From the NCBI RefSeq assembly GCF_047948215.1, contig NC_134458.1:134915571-134979570 (forward strand): a stretch of 64,000 nucleotides of DNA, in the 5' to 3' direction. Source of the DNA: Lycorma delicatula. Its lineage: Eukaryota > Arthropoda > Insecta > Hemiptera > Fulgoridae. The position numbers and the translations under genes are program-made. Under the pieces are notes generated by a model, which worked only from the letters and a program-made list of their open reading frames with translations, did not search any database and was not told the origin of the DNA. Below are positions 31,865-42,982 of this stretch, piece by piece; positions within the stretch are counted from its first letter, which is position 1, and the number at the start of each line of letters is the position of its first letter.

Positions 31865-32640
31865 GGTGGCTAGGGTTCCGGCCTAGGCATTGGATTGGTT
31901 GGAGGTAGGCGCATTGGCATCGTGCCACGGTTATATTGGTATCGTTTGTGAAAAAAATCACGCTGTCGGGGTATGGTAGCCCGTGCGACCGGGGGCGTGG
32001 CTTCGTTCCGCCGGTAGCGGTTCCTGATTGTGACTTGGTAATGCCGCGCGAGACTCCATGATGAGACGGGGTGGGAGTGCGGGGTTTGTCCCCGGCTCAT
32101 GCGGGGTCCGGAATGAGGTTACGTTCCCCTTGTTAGGCCTTGTTAATTTGGTCGACTTATTGGGTGTAAGTCTGAATTTCTATGTTGCATAAAATATAAT
32201 TTTGACTGGTATGAGTATAGCACTAATTTGGCTTACAACTCTTTCGTTTTCTGTGGCACTCGCAGTCACAAACGATGTTGTCAAATTTAGACTAGGCGCG
32301 GGGTCCGCGCTTCCGCAGTCTCGGTTTGTTAGTTTGAGGGAATTATGTTAGATTGGATGTGAAGATGTCCGTTTGAGGCGTACGTGAAGTCAAAATTTGA
32401 TTTCATTTTACTGACGCAATTGTCTGCCAGGCATTTACATCGGTGGCGTCCCGACCGAGGCCTGGCTGATGACTGTGAGATGTAATCAGTTAGAGGGTCT
32501 AAAGCCGACCTCCGGTAAAGCCCCTCAGGGCTCGGAACGGAGGGATGGTGTGGCGACCGGTAACGTCACAAGGTGGGTGTCTTCCCGTACGGAGTTGGGA
32601 TGCCCAAAAAAGAGAGTAATATATCTAGGGTGTAGTATGT
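31865..32640. repeat. GC-rich LINE-UTR-like island, copy 2
   Basis: A GC-rich block in AT-rich surroundings. Its right part (32425-32615) shares ordered words with 8495-8680: 'ggcatttacatcggtgg', 'ccgaggcctgg', 'cctccggtaaagcccctcag', 'ggtgtcttcccgtacggag'. The left part (31865-32120) includes open but compositionally biased frames and no domain. I infer a LINE untranslated region; the orientation is uncertain. Confidence 0.6.
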
Positions 32641-32790
32641 ATGTTTGTTCCACCGTAACAGCTCATCAACGGCTAAACCGATTTAAATGCATGACCCTGC
32701 GTTGGAATCCTTAGTTTACCGGGAGTGTCGTAGGCTATATAAATATATGTGTAACTTGTGTAACTATATATATATATATATATATAGCAG
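32641..32790. repeat. Helitron-like or other dispersed repeat fragment with AT run
   Basis: The text 'tatgtatgtttgttcc', 'ctcatcaacggctaaaccga' and 'gggagtgtcgtaggctata' is similar in layout to a repeat common in insects that includes Helitron-related families (from memory). It is followed by an AT dinucleotide run (about 32766-32787). There is no coding sequence. Confidence 0.4.
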
Positions 32791-32959
32791 TGGACATTTG
32801 CCAGTTGAAGCACAAACTTTAATGAACTGTGAACTCTATCACTGTGTGAGCTGGGTTTAAACTGAATGATTCGGATCAATCGAACGAATAATATTACAAA
32901 AATAATAGAATTAAATTTACGTTAAATAAAATAAAATAATATTAAATAAATGTAAAAAA

Positions 32960-33330
32960 AATCTGTTTAACAATAATGGGTTTCCCATGGGGACTACGTT
33001 AAGGCTAGAGTGGTGAGGGGATGCGAGCACCTCGTGCGAGGCTAGATCAATCACCATCAACTGGCAACAAACGGGGTGCCCCTGGGGCGCTGTTTTGGGA
33101 GTAGCAGTGGGGTGTCCTTATAATATCTCTGCAAAAAATTGTCCGATTTTCAAAATTCAAATGGGGTATTTGTTAGTAGGTTGAAGGCCTAATTTTTGCA
33201 TGCATCAGGTACACTTTCGATCTAACAGATCACGGTTATTCGAAAATGTTGTTATATCTTCGCAAGTAATCTTCCGATTTTCAAAATTCAGACCGGGTGT
33301 TTGCTAGGTAGTATAAGACAAAATCACGAT
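32960..33330. repeat. GC-richer repeat with two internal units
   Basis: Two related blocks, 'cgattttcaaaattcaaatg' near 33147 and 'cgattttcaaaattcagacc' near 33270, each followed by 'gggt.tttg.tag', lie about 130 bp apart. The upstream part (32995-33110) is GC-rich. It looks like a short tandem array of an unclassified dispersed repeat. Confidence 0.6.
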
Positions 33331-33683
33331 GGAACCATATTAAAGAGCAATGTTTGTCAGCAATGGTATTTTTGGCAGTCGTGTTTTTTAATTTTTAATA
33401 TTTATCTCTTGTTTTTCTGATTTTTTATAAATCCACCCTACCATTTTTGAAACATTTCATTAGGTTCTTTAAAAATTAACTTTCAATCCGCTCCGTACTG
33501 TTCACTTTTTCTTGCAGGCAAGTAATTATCTACATATCGTCAATGGCTATATTTACTAAGCGATTATTACTTATATTCCTTTTAGATTTTAAATTTATAT
33601 TTTATTTTACTATTATCGTAATTATTAATTGAGTTGGCTTATTATTTATTAAGTAATTCAATATATGAATAAAATAATGAGAA

Positions 33684-33961
33684 TAATGAATAAAATAATT
33701 TTTATTCATTAAAAAACTTTTATAAAACATATAAAAGTAAAACGAAACTTGAGACAAAAATAAAGCTGAACAAATGGTTTGATAAAAACTATAAAATCAA
33801 TATTTAAAATTAGTAAATTACAATAATGAATAAAATTATTTTTATTTATTAAAAAAAACATTTATAAAACATATAAAAGTAAAACAAATCTTGAGACAAA
33901 AATGAAACTGAACAAATGGTTTGATAAAATATATAAAATCAGTATTTACACTAAGTAAATT
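33684..33961. repeat. 140-bp tandem duplication
   Basis: Unit 1 (33684-33823) and unit 2 (33824-33961) both start taatgaataaaat, share 'acatataaaagtaaaac', 'cttgagacaaaaat', 'ctgaacaaatggtttgataa' and end 'agtaaatt'. They differ at scattered positions, so the duplication is not very recent. It has no coding potential. Confidence 0.93.
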
Positions 33962-34435
33962 CCTGTTTTTTATATCTTGCACAGACATATACTTTTATCG
34001 TCTGCAACTATAGGCATATTTTTTCTGAGAGTTTAAAGCCTAATAATTCCCTTTATAATAATGCAGAAAATCTAGCGTGCTTCCCAATTTAATTTACCTT
34101 TAATTTTAGTTCCCAGTTACTTTTTGTTTTAACCAGAGTAATTTCATCTCACTTATAAGATTTTTCTTCATGAAATTAAACATAGTAAAATTCTTACTTT
34201 TCCTTTTGAACATACTCGGCAATGCAAGTGAAATGCATCGTAAAAACATTTAAAATGTAGACTGTTAATTAATTATAATTAATCTTTTTTCATTGACTTC
34301 GTCCAATATCGATGGTTTCAAGTCAACAATTTTACAGTTGTCGCTAATCTCTTCAAGAAATAACCTCAGTCAAAAATAGATTTATTAAAATTAAAAAAAA
34401 AAGTAGTTATGTGGCTGATTTAAAAATAAACTGAA
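33962..34435. other. AT-rich spacer
   Basis: No gene or strong repeat found. Confidence 0.6.
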
Positions 34436-35100
34436 TTAGTGGCGGCTTGCGTATAGGCAATATGGAACTGCAGCAATCCCTATTTCCACTTGATGTTATT
34501 GATAACATTTAATATAATGAGTCCTTTTTTCTTTAATCCTTTCTTTATGCTTGTACAATATATAATCCTTAAGCTTAATGTCAGTAGCCATCTTCCAGTT
34601 TATAAAATATATACAAAAATCGTTGTATGGAACTGTTCGCTTCGCAGTTCCAGCGGCGTGGTGTTTGACTGTTGTGTGTATGCGCACATAGAAAGCTGCA
34701 CGTGAGACTGCGTGGGAGGGAGAGCACTGTCGCCCCCGCAGTGCCGAGCCTGGCGTGCTGGTGGAAGGTGGTTCTTTTTTTACTCCGCGTTTGTATGGAA
34801 CGTTCCTTGTTCGTTCCCTTTACTAGTTTAGTCGGTGGAAATATGAAAGTGCCGAAGAAGGAGTGCCGATGAAAGCCACATAGGCCGAAGAAGGACACTC
34901 CGTATCAAACCCCGTCTTCGGGCTTCTTCGACATATTTGGAGTAGAGGTTGTAGGCGTGTTGTGCGTTCAGGCTAGAACGGACAGAAGGATCGGCGACGG
35001 AAGAATCTCGAGAAGATCAACGGCGGCGAGCTTGCCTTTGTGTAAGGTTACAGTCTTGGCGTCAGGTGGCAACCGGCCGTAAAACGTTAAAGCTAAACAA
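34436..35100 (+). repeat. GC-richer leader of the RTE-type LINE
   Basis: The block includes mixed-composition text (for example 'gagactgcgtgggagggaga' and 'ggatcggcgacggaagaatc') directly left of the RTE ORF remnant. It may be that element's 5' UTR and/or an unrelated inserted sequence. Several overlapping open frames on both strands (34490-34898) are composition-driven and show no domain. Confidence 0.5.
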
Positions 35101-36625
35101 ATTCTCTTGATACAATATCAAAGTGCACCAAAGTAGTGAAGCGATAAATACTAGGGCGTCCCTCCTATGCGACATAGCTAGACAAATCGCTATTAATATG
35201 CGTATCCATTGAATATTCACTGACCGAATGCAGTCAAGAATTGGCTGAGATCTTATATAGGCGCAGTATAAATATATGCTGCATCCAAGAAATTAAATGA
35301 AAAGGTGCTAAATCCAGGGATATCGGTCCCGACTACCAATTCCTGTGCAATGGCTCATCAACATCAAGAAATGGCATGGGTATAATTCTTGACAAACATC
35401 TCAAACAGCGAGTTATTAAAGTAAATAGAATAAAAAAAAAGTAAAAGTAGCATTAGATAATCAACCTCACATTAACATCATCTTTGTATGTGCGCCCCAA
35501 ACAGGTTGTGATAAGGAGGAGAAGGAGTCTTTTTGGGAGGATTACATCGTGTAAGTTTGGGCATACATAACACAGAAAGAAAAGTAATTGCGGAAGATCT
35601 AAACAGACACATTGGTCAAAAGGCCCCCAAGGACACACATACGGATGAGAACTTTGGATTCAGCACCCCAAACGATCAGGGGAAGGATATTGTAGAACTC
35701 GTGTTAATATAATATTGACATATCAATAGTCAACACGTTTTTTCAGAAAAAGAGTGAACATCTAATCACTTACAGGAGTGAAAAAGCTCAGTTTCAGATA
35801 GACGTTTTCCTGTGTGACTTCGATGCACACGTAAAGTCATCCCAGGAGAGCTTCTGATCAGCCAAAATCGAATCCTCGTAGCCTGTCTCCGAATGTCCGT
35901 TTGGAACACAAAACGCAAAGCTAAACGCTGTCTTCGAATTAAATGGTACAACTTGAAAACATGGGAGAGAGATCAGGCCGTAAAAAGATTCGAAGATTAT
36001 TTCACTGACTTCATGATGACTTCGCTGACACAAAATGGAATGAGCCCCACACCCGAATTACCAGCATAACCAAGGAAGAACTCGGCGTATCTAAGGCAAA
36101 CTGAATACCGGAAAAGATGCCAGCTGGTGGTCCGATGTTGTTAAAGAAAAGCTCAAAGAGAAGAAGAACAGCTTTAAGATATGGTAAGAAACAAAAGCGG
36201 ATATGGATAAAGACGCTTATAATATTGCAAAAAAGCGGCTAAACAAGCCGTTGTCTTCGTCAAACACTCGGCCAACAAGACTAAGATCATCCGATTAGAA
36301 AATGTAGAAACAGATAAGGATATATTCAAAATAGCCAAACAACATTACAAAGAAACGCAGGATTTCAAACAAAATAAGTTATATAAATGACATTTCAGGA
36401 AACTTACTAACATCGGACAATGAAATTAACAACAGATGGCAAGAATATTTCTAACATCTTCTGAATGAGTAGTTCCCACACCACTCCCAAAATATCCTAT
36501 TCCTATTGAGGCTAAGTCTGGAACTCTGGAAGAAAACGGGCACAGCTGGAGTTATTTGGCTCACAAACCTTTTTAATCTAATCCTTACCTCTGGGAAGAT
36601 GCCAGATATGTAGAGATTCAATAAC

Positions 36626-36931
36626 TTGATACCATTTTATAAGAACAAGGGGAATATTGCTGAATGTAAGAACTACAGAACCATTAAATTAACTTCACAT
36701 ACCATGAAGAAATGGGAAAGAGTCATTATCGGTAGGCTAAATAAACTCTCCACCATAACCACAAACCAGTGCGGTTTCACTACCGTGAAACCGGACGCCA
36801 TGGGCACCACGGACGCCATACACTGCGTAAGAATACTAATGAACAGATATAAAGTCCTGAAAAAAGATCTCCACGTTATCTTCATTGACTGCTTTCGACA
36901 GAAACCACCAAACTCATATGGCAAGCACTAA
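36626..36931 (+). pseudogene. RTE RT fingers/palm fragment
   Basis: An open 101-codon stretch: IPFYKNKGNIAECKNYRTIK (residues about 2-21), RVIIGRLNKLS, then DAIHCVRILMNRY and LHVIFID at about 84-90 with the first catalytic Asp. It breaks just after (CFRQKPP), where the FxxAFD-type motif should be. Confidence 0.85.
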
Positions 36932-37060
36932 GAGCCTAACTGATACCAGAGCAATACATTAATGTCATATAAGACATGTATAATGACGTAACAACACAAG
37001 TCATCAGCCAGAGGGATCCACCAAGGATCCACTCTGAGCCCCTTCCTTTTCAACATTGTC

Positions 37061-37270
37061 ATGGACTACATCACAAAAGATCTCCAAAAACCGGCTTTAT
37101 GGACACTTTTATATGCAGACGTTGTAGTTTTAATAAAGAAATCGTTGCCGGAAATCCAAAACAACCTCTACAGATGGCGTAAAGCTTTGGAAAGCAGTGG
37201 CCTACAAGTTAGTTACAAAAAGACTGAATACATGCATTGCAGTTTCTATAGTGACAACAGCAACACTTAG
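37061..37270 (+). pseudogene. RTE RT catalytic box fragment
   Basis: MDYITKDLQ leads into LLYADVVVLIKK, the active-site box in which the second Asp is replaced by Val, and then LQVSYKKTEYMHC. A stop follows. This substitution alone would abolish polymerase activity. Confidence 0.85.
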
Positions 37271-37570
37271 GCTGTAATTACTATCGAAGAACTCCCTTAA
37301 ATAAAGTAGAGGAATTCAAGTACCTTGGATTCATAATCTACGTCAGGGTTAACACGGAAAGAAATTTAGAAAATAGAATCAAGGCAGGCTGGGTCAAGTG
37401 AAGGTCGCTCTCTGAGGCCCTCTGTGAAAATACCTATTAGAACCGTGTCACCGTGTTTAAGCAAGCCGTTAGACCGGCAATGCTGTATGGGTCCGAGTGC
37501 TGGGGAATAAGGAAATGTGAAGAGAAAAAAATGCATGTCACGGAGGTGAAAATGCTGCGTTGGGCAGGTC

Positions 37571-37906
37571 GTGTTACGAGACTTGACAAAATTCAAAATA
37601 AGTACATCTGAGGGACCTTTACAAACCTTTAAAGTAGCTGAAATGCAGCAAAAAATGCGAGAAAGCCGTTTACGCTGGTTTGGACACGTAATTCGTAGAA
37701 GTGAAGATCATATGACCCGACAGGTTTTAGCCATAATGGAAGGAAAGAGAGGCAAAGGCCGCCCACCGACTACCTGGACGCGAACCATCCATAATGATAC
37801 GATGACGATGGGCTTAACGCCAGAAGTGACACAAAATCACCAAGAGTGGCGTAAAAGTATTAGGAGGGATGACCCCAAACAGGGAACAAGCCAGGGGATT
37901 GACTGA
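37571..37906 (+). pseudogene. RTE ORF C-terminal part
   Basis: The longest intact piece of the element (111 codons): KVAEMQQKMRESRLRWFGHV at about 22-41, GKRGKGRPPTTWTRTIHND at about 58-76, and HQEWRKSIRRDDPKQG near the end. It finishes at a natural-looking stop at 37904-37906, after which the element's short 3' region follows. Confidence 0.85.
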
Positions 37907-37930
37907 GGAACGAGATGATATTAAAATTAA

Positions 37931-38266
37931 CTGCTGGATAGAAGAAGGTTCGCTAACAACCTCGTTAATTCTTTAATTGCTACTGTAAACAGTTTACTAG
38001 TTCGACTAGGTGCTGGATAATTATTGTCTTGTACGAGTTACTGTACATCGCCCGTTCTGGCGCGGGAAAATCTAATTTAATTACATTTTTATTTACAGTA
38101 ATCAATTTATCCATAAAAGTAATAATAGTTTTTTTTACCGACTTTTCGAAGAAAAAATACACTATTACTTTCGGTCGTATGTGGAATTGAGGGGTGAAAA
38201 TGAATTTTCTTTACGTTTTAGGGTATGAGGAATATGAAAATACCATTCACTTAAATTGTAGTTTCC

Positions 38267-38303
<37 letters not shown>

Positions 38304-38439
38304 TTAAGGAAAGGATATATATATGGAAACTAAAAATTTAAGGTCGAAAAGGTTTAGGCGGAACAAATTAGAAGCGTGGTTTGTTGTGATATTGCTGCAA
38401 GAAAAGTTGACCTTTTTTCGCAGAATTTCGCAAGAGTTA

Positions 38440-38477
<38 letters not shown>

Positions 38478-39040
38478 AAATTTTAATTATTATACACATT
38501 TTTCTTATTAACTTTTCTAAATAAACGTACCATTTAAGAAAAAAAACATTCCTGTCTGAAATATCTATTTCTTGAAAAATGGTAGAAAATTATTTTCAGA
38601 AACAAACAAAAACGATTTAACCATTTTTAAATTTGAACAAGATCATGAGAAAAGATTAGTGGTGAATAAACAATGGCGTATATTTTTGTTTTATATGGTG
38701 AAATAAATAAAAAATCACTTACTTTTGGTTTTTAAAATTTTTTAAGATAGTTTCAGTATTGAAATGAGATTGTAAAGTTTAACAAAAGAAATTAAAATTA
38801 ACCCACCCTTACATTTTTTACCTTCATTATAAATGAATTTATTAATCTTTAAACTAGCTGAAGAATACTCTCACAATGCACAAAAAAGCACATAATAAAA
38901 TTTTCCTCGAAACTTCTCAACAGATTTTCCAGTATGTGAATTTAGTAACTGGTTTCTGGTTTATTCATTTTCTAATAAAATATTCAAACCTTTTTTTTTT
39001 TCAATGACTCAAATTTGTCTAATGTTTATCTTTCTCTTCA
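37931..39040. other. Spacer with (AT)n runs and a dispersed repeat copy
   Basis: Contains copy 3 of the 'ttaccgactttt' repeat (38135-38265), AT dinucleotide runs at about 38270-38302 and 38436-38460, and poly-T. No gene is visible. Confidence 0.65.
38135..38265 (+). repeat. Dispersed repeat 'ttaccgactttt', copy 3
   Basis: The text 'ttaccgacttttcgaagaaa', 'tattactttcggtcg', 'ggggtgaaaatgaatttt' and 'accattcacttaaa' matches the start of copy 1 at 25490 and, for 'ggggtgaaaatgaatttt', copy 2 at 30070. The right side is replaced by an (AT)n run. Confidence 0.8.
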
Positions 39041-39044
39041 AATT

Positions 39045-39290
39045 CATAAGGTTCAAATCCTAGTAAAGACAGTTACTTTTATACGGATTTGAATACTAGA
39101 TCGCGGATACCGGTATTCTTTGGTGGTTGAATTTCAATTAATCACACATCTCAGGGATGGTTGACCTGAGGCTGTACAAGATTACACTTCATTTACATCC
39201 ATACATTATCCATATTATCTTCATCATCCTCTGAAGTAATACCTTACGGTGGTTTCGGAGGCTAAACAAGAAAAGAGAGAGAGAATACCT
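39045..39290 (+). mobile_element. tRNA-derived SINE, family B, copy 1 (5'-truncated)
   Basis: Starts inside the head with a clear B-box word ggttcaaatcctag, followed by the body 'atacggatttgaatactaga', 'ttctttggtggttga', 'caagattacacttcattta' and a tail 'cggaggctaaacaagaaaa' plus a GA-rich end. The same body, in either orientation, occurs at 51668, 59654, 59971 and 61695. Confidence 0.88.
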
Positions 39291-41184
39291 TCTATTTTAA
39301 AATTAATAATTACAGTTTTTGAATGGTTTGTAATATTTTGAATAGGCCGTCGATCTCTTCGACAAACAAAACTAATCTCTAATCTGGTTTCCAGTTAAAA
39401 AATGTGTAATAATATAAAGTTGCTCGAATAACTCACTGCAGCCGTGAAAAATACACGGTATAATTTTAAATTGAATACCATGTTAGAAGTTCATTAATTT
39501 AATCTAACAGGAGAAAAATAGAAATTTGCCTTGCAAAAAAATTAAAAATGAGGATTTTCACTTTAAACTAAAATAAATTAAAAAATAATTGTTTATTAAT
39601 GCAACAATCGTTTCCTAAGTTGAAAATTTGTAAATTTGCGTTAGGGAATACAGTAATAAGGTTTGTAAGTGTAAAAAAGAAAATCTGTATTTATTAGTTT
39701 CTCTTAATGACAAGAGGATCGTCCAGCGTTCATTTAAAATAATGTATGAACTGTTGAAACGAAATGATATACAAGTGTGTCGAAGGATGTTTTATACCTC
39801 TACTTAACTTTTTTAAAACCAAGACTGTTGTCCCTTGCTACTGACTCTTTCTTATTAAATGGCGGGTATATTTTTTTTCTTATAAAGGGTATAGATTATG
39901 ATTCTATTGTTTTTAAAGATGGATGGAGTTTGGGATTGCGTTCCGATCTTTTTTGGATCGTGAGTAAGATAAGGTTTTATTGGGGTTATTTCAAAAGTGA
40001 GTTGCAAAATTGTTGCGTCATTCTTCCGAAACGATTCCCCTTCAATTTTTTTCTGAAGGCCTTTCGGTCTATCAGGTATGCGCATTGTGAGGCCCAAGTT
40101 TTGTAGAGGTTGAATTGCACTCCCCACGCAGAGAAAGTCGCATAAGGTTGCTTGCCTTTTAAATAATTTAACAGGAAGAAGAACCAGAGTTGTGGAAATT
40201 CTTCTTCTGATGGTCGGGTGTGCCTTATTGGTTCACCAGGGTTGATAGTAAGCGGAGAGATTGGGAACAAGTTTTTATGATATTCATAATGGTTTAAAGA
40301 AGCGAGTGGATAGTTAGAACGAATATATTTTAGTACAGAGGGCGGCGTTTAGCTGTGCACATTGGGTGCGAGAAAGATAGATCGACAGGACGGGTGGAAC
40401 AGTTTGTCATTCCTATACGAAAACATCTCGTGTAGTTCTGTATTCTTACATAGTATACAGTACATTGTCAGAGTTGTTAGCCAGTTATTAACGCGGTAAG
40501 CTAACCGGCAACCAATGGCAATACGCCGCCTGCTACAACAAGAAAAACCTTGCTACTTCTGGCAAATTCTTTCTAATTATAATACAGGAAGTAATCCGTT
40601 ATTTTTTTGTTGGAATTAAATCAATGTTATCCGTATGTTTTATTATTTATATTTGTTTTTATATTTTGTGGTATTAATATTAATGAGTCTTTAAGCTACA
40701 ATGATAAAATTAGATACGTTATTGTAACTCTGCCACAACAAAACATAAATTGAAGGTTTTTAGATGCAACGGTAATTCATAGTTACGTAAAACGTTTGGA
40801 TCTTATTACGTTTTTTATGTTAATTTTTTTTTCTTTTATTATTATTGTTAGGAAATATGTACTAAAGTAACTATTATTTCTTTATATATATATATATTGT
40901 AGATCTACGTAGACATATAGGTTCTATTGATTTAATATTATTATTGTTGTGCATTGTTTAATTTAATACCCGTAAAACATTTCTTATCACATAAAGAGAA
41001 AAGTACTCTTGTACTTTTTTTCAACAATTCTTATCAAAAACTTTTAATCGCTATATTTTAAGTATATTATAATTATAGAAGTAGTATTATGAAGGAGTTA
41101 CAGTGATAATACTAAGATAAGAAGGAAAGTGTATGTCGATTACATTTTAGTTATAGGAGTACTTAGTTATACGAATCACTCGTA
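39291..41184. other. Spacer without recognised gene
   Basis: Two overlapping open frames on opposite strands at 39777-40270 lack any motif I recognise. Base composition at 39900-40560 is less AT-biased than around it, which could mark old transposon or exon sequence, but there are no splice-framed coding blocks. A TA target copy lies at 41183-41184. Confidence 0.45.
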
Positions 41185-41720
41185 CAGAGTAATTCACGAA
41201 GAATGTAACAAACTTTCAGGACATGATCTGTTGGTACAAATAAAGAGGAAAGTGAATAATAATAAGCAGTAAACATAGATTCGGAAACACTTGGAGAGCG
41301 AGTGGTGGCTGGCGAAATATTTCGACCTGATTTCTGCGCCTTCGGTAAAATTAAGTCAGATTGTAATGCTTGAAAACAAAATTAAGGGGTAAATTTAGTG
41401 ATTTCATGTGTAATGTAGTATGAACAATTTAAAACAATAGATACCGGAATTGTATTTTTAGTAGTTTTTGAAAAATCTGGGATAAATGATTGAGATCGAA
41501 AAACAGATTATTTTAAGTTAGATGTAAAATAACTTTGTTAAACGGGTGATAGGCACATAAAGATTTAAACGAAACTTGCAGAAAATTTGATTTTGAGTAA
41601 AATGGTATGAATAAAATTCACAGAAACTAAATCCAGACGTAAGAATTTGGAAGTCTATTAAAAACAAAATATATAAAATGTGATAGATTTTAACTAGGTG
41701 TTAAACAAAACAAATTTGTC
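41185..41720 (+). repeat. Left long terminal inverted repeat
   Basis: About 536 bp pairing with 42463-42980 in reverse complement. By eye most aligned positions agree, with divergence fairly even along the arm, so the two arms have aged since they were identical. Confidence 0.9.
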
Positions 41721-41798
41721 AATATTATTAATAAAAATAATTGGATATTTTAGAAAAATAACAAATACAAACACAAAATAAAACCAACCTACAAACAA

Positions 41799-42440
41799 TT
41801 AAATAAACTGTTGTACGTATCTCCGCCACAGTGGATACAGCAGTCTGCCCAACGAAAAATGTTTGAGGTGGTTTTCTGTATTCCCGCAGGGTTGCTTTGT
41901 ATTATATATACTACACTGGGAATTCCAATGACTAACTCTTCTCTTGTATGACACTTTTGTCCATATTGATTTCAAGTGGCTCCACAAGTAGTCAAAGGTT
42001 TTAAGTCAGGCAACTTTGTCTGACTTGTCTAACTCCTAGTAAATAGAATGGAATTGCCTCATCGTGCTGAAAATCATCTGTCTTCTTGTATTCAGAAGAT
42101 CGATCATCTTCCAAGAGATCTAGCAAATTATTCTGTAAAACCTGTAAGTACGAAGCACCTGAAACATTCTTATTGAAAATTAATGATTTTGTTGCCTATT
42201 ATACGTACTAAACGTTTACCTGGAAACTGTGTCGGTAACCATTTTTGACGGTGCCGTGTGGATTTTCGTGACCCCATACGTTTTGAATTAAAAATTCCAC
42301 TTCGAGTAAGGTGGCTTTATCGGTAAACAAATTGGAATGTACGTTATTAACATTGTCCAGACTCAAGTGATAATATTTTAAACTTGCAGGAAGCTCTTTA
42401 GGAAGTAAATTTTGTACCTTTTTTTAATTAAAAGGATGAA
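41799..42440 (-). pseudogene. DDE transposase remnant between the long TIRs
   Basis: On the minus strand the reading gives NLLPKELPASLKYYHLSL, then NLFTDKATL (first catalytic Asp region, with Lys for the usual Glu), NVWGHENPHGTV, HSFQVNV, then NVSGASYLQVLQNNLLDLLED (about 42140-42090), a weak FQHDEA (second Asp region), and, in the frame 41987-41799, WSHLKSIW with a C-terminal tail. The order fits a Tc1/mariner-like DDE domain. No DNA-binding N-terminus is visible and stops occur, so it cannot make a working enzyme. Confidence 0.78.
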
Positions 42441-42462
42441 CTTTTATCTTTTCGAAGTGTAT

Positions 42463-42980
42463 ACTGGACATTTTGTTTTGTTTAATACCTCGTTAAAACC
42501 TACCACATTTTGTTTTTAATAAACTTTGAAATTCTTAGTTTGTATTTAGTTTCTGTGTTCTAATTCATACCATTTTATTCGGAATCAAATCTTCTTCAAG
42601 TTTTGTTTAAAACGTTTGTGTGTTTATTATCCGTTTAACAAAGTTATTTCATCAAACATAAAATAGTATTCTTTCTGACCGCAATTGTTTGTCTTTTCCC
42701 CAAATATTTTGAAAACTAGTAAAAATACAGTTCTGGGACCTACTTTTTTCAATTTTCATGTCAGATTTCATATAAAACCACTAAATTATCTTTTTACTTG
42801 GATCGCAAGAATTACAGTCCGACTTAATTTTATCAAAGTCCAGAAATCAGGGCGAAATCTTTCACCAGCCGACACTCGCTAACAAAGCGTTTCCGAATCT
42901 ATATTTTTATGAACTTTCTTCTTTATTTTCATGAGTAGAATATGTCCTAAATTTTGTTACATTCTTCGTGAATCACTCTG
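42463..42980 (-). repeat. Right long terminal inverted repeat
   Basis: About 518 bp, the partner of the left arm. Its inner edge merges into the 5' side of the transposase remnant on the minus strand (KIKVHPFN-like text crosses near 42440), so the N-terminal coding part, if it existed, has been lost or replaced by arm sequence. Confidence 0.9.
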
Positions 42981-42982
42981 TA

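Larger units (their letters stand above)
35101..37930 (+). mobile_element. RTE/BovB-type LINE, heavily decayed
   Basis: Endonuclease text begins near 35258: ICCIQEIK followed by GPDYQFLCNGSSTSRNGMGI and LKQRVIKVNRI, as in BovB/CFDP2-like endonucleases. Later come RT pieces: FYKNKGNIAECKNYRTIKLT and HTMKKWERVIIGRLNKL (36626 on), CGFTTVKPDAMGTTDAI, LHVIFID (first Asp), FLFNIVMDYITKD, LLYADVVVL (37100s; the second Asp of YADD reads Val), LQVSYKKTEYM, and the C-terminal MRESRLRWFGHVIRR and GKRGKGRPPTTW (37640-37780). Stops and shifts interrupt nearly every domain, so it cannot work. Confidence 0.88.
41185..42980 (-). mobile_element. Tc1/mariner-type element with >500-bp TIRs
   Basis: The left end cagagtaattcacgaagaat (41185) and the right end, whose reverse complement reads cagagtgattcacgaagaat (42980 inward), are flanked by TA on both sides (41183-41184, 42981-42982). 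The match does not stop after the usual 20-50 bases. It continues with scattered changes and small gaps through 'tagattcggaaac', 'aactttgttaaacgg', 'aaaatggtatgaat' and 'gtattaaacaaaacaaa' to about 41720 on the left and 42463 on the right. Only about 740 bp remain between, holding a minus-strand catalytic-domain remnant. Total length is 1,796 bp. Confidence 0.92.

Noticed and set aside
31870..32100. 76-codon minus-strand Arg/Pro-rich frame
   Set aside because: Lies in a GC-rich UTR-like island; amino-acid bias follows base composition and no domain is visible.
33684..33961. CRISPR-like array
   Set aside because: Only two long units with no spacer-repeat alternation, in a eukaryotic genome; a simple tandem duplication.
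34490..34898. Overlapping frames on both strands
   Set aside because: No domain, mutually exclusive, and next to the RTE leader; more likely UTR or other non-coding DNA.
38270..38460. (AT)n runs considered as a regulatory or origin structure
   Set aside because: Similar runs occur at many places in the window (30656, 32766, 50897, 52641); ordinary microsatellites.
39777..40270. Pair of 90-109-codon frames on opposite strands
   Set aside because: No recognisable motif; they overlap each other and lack splice-framed partners.
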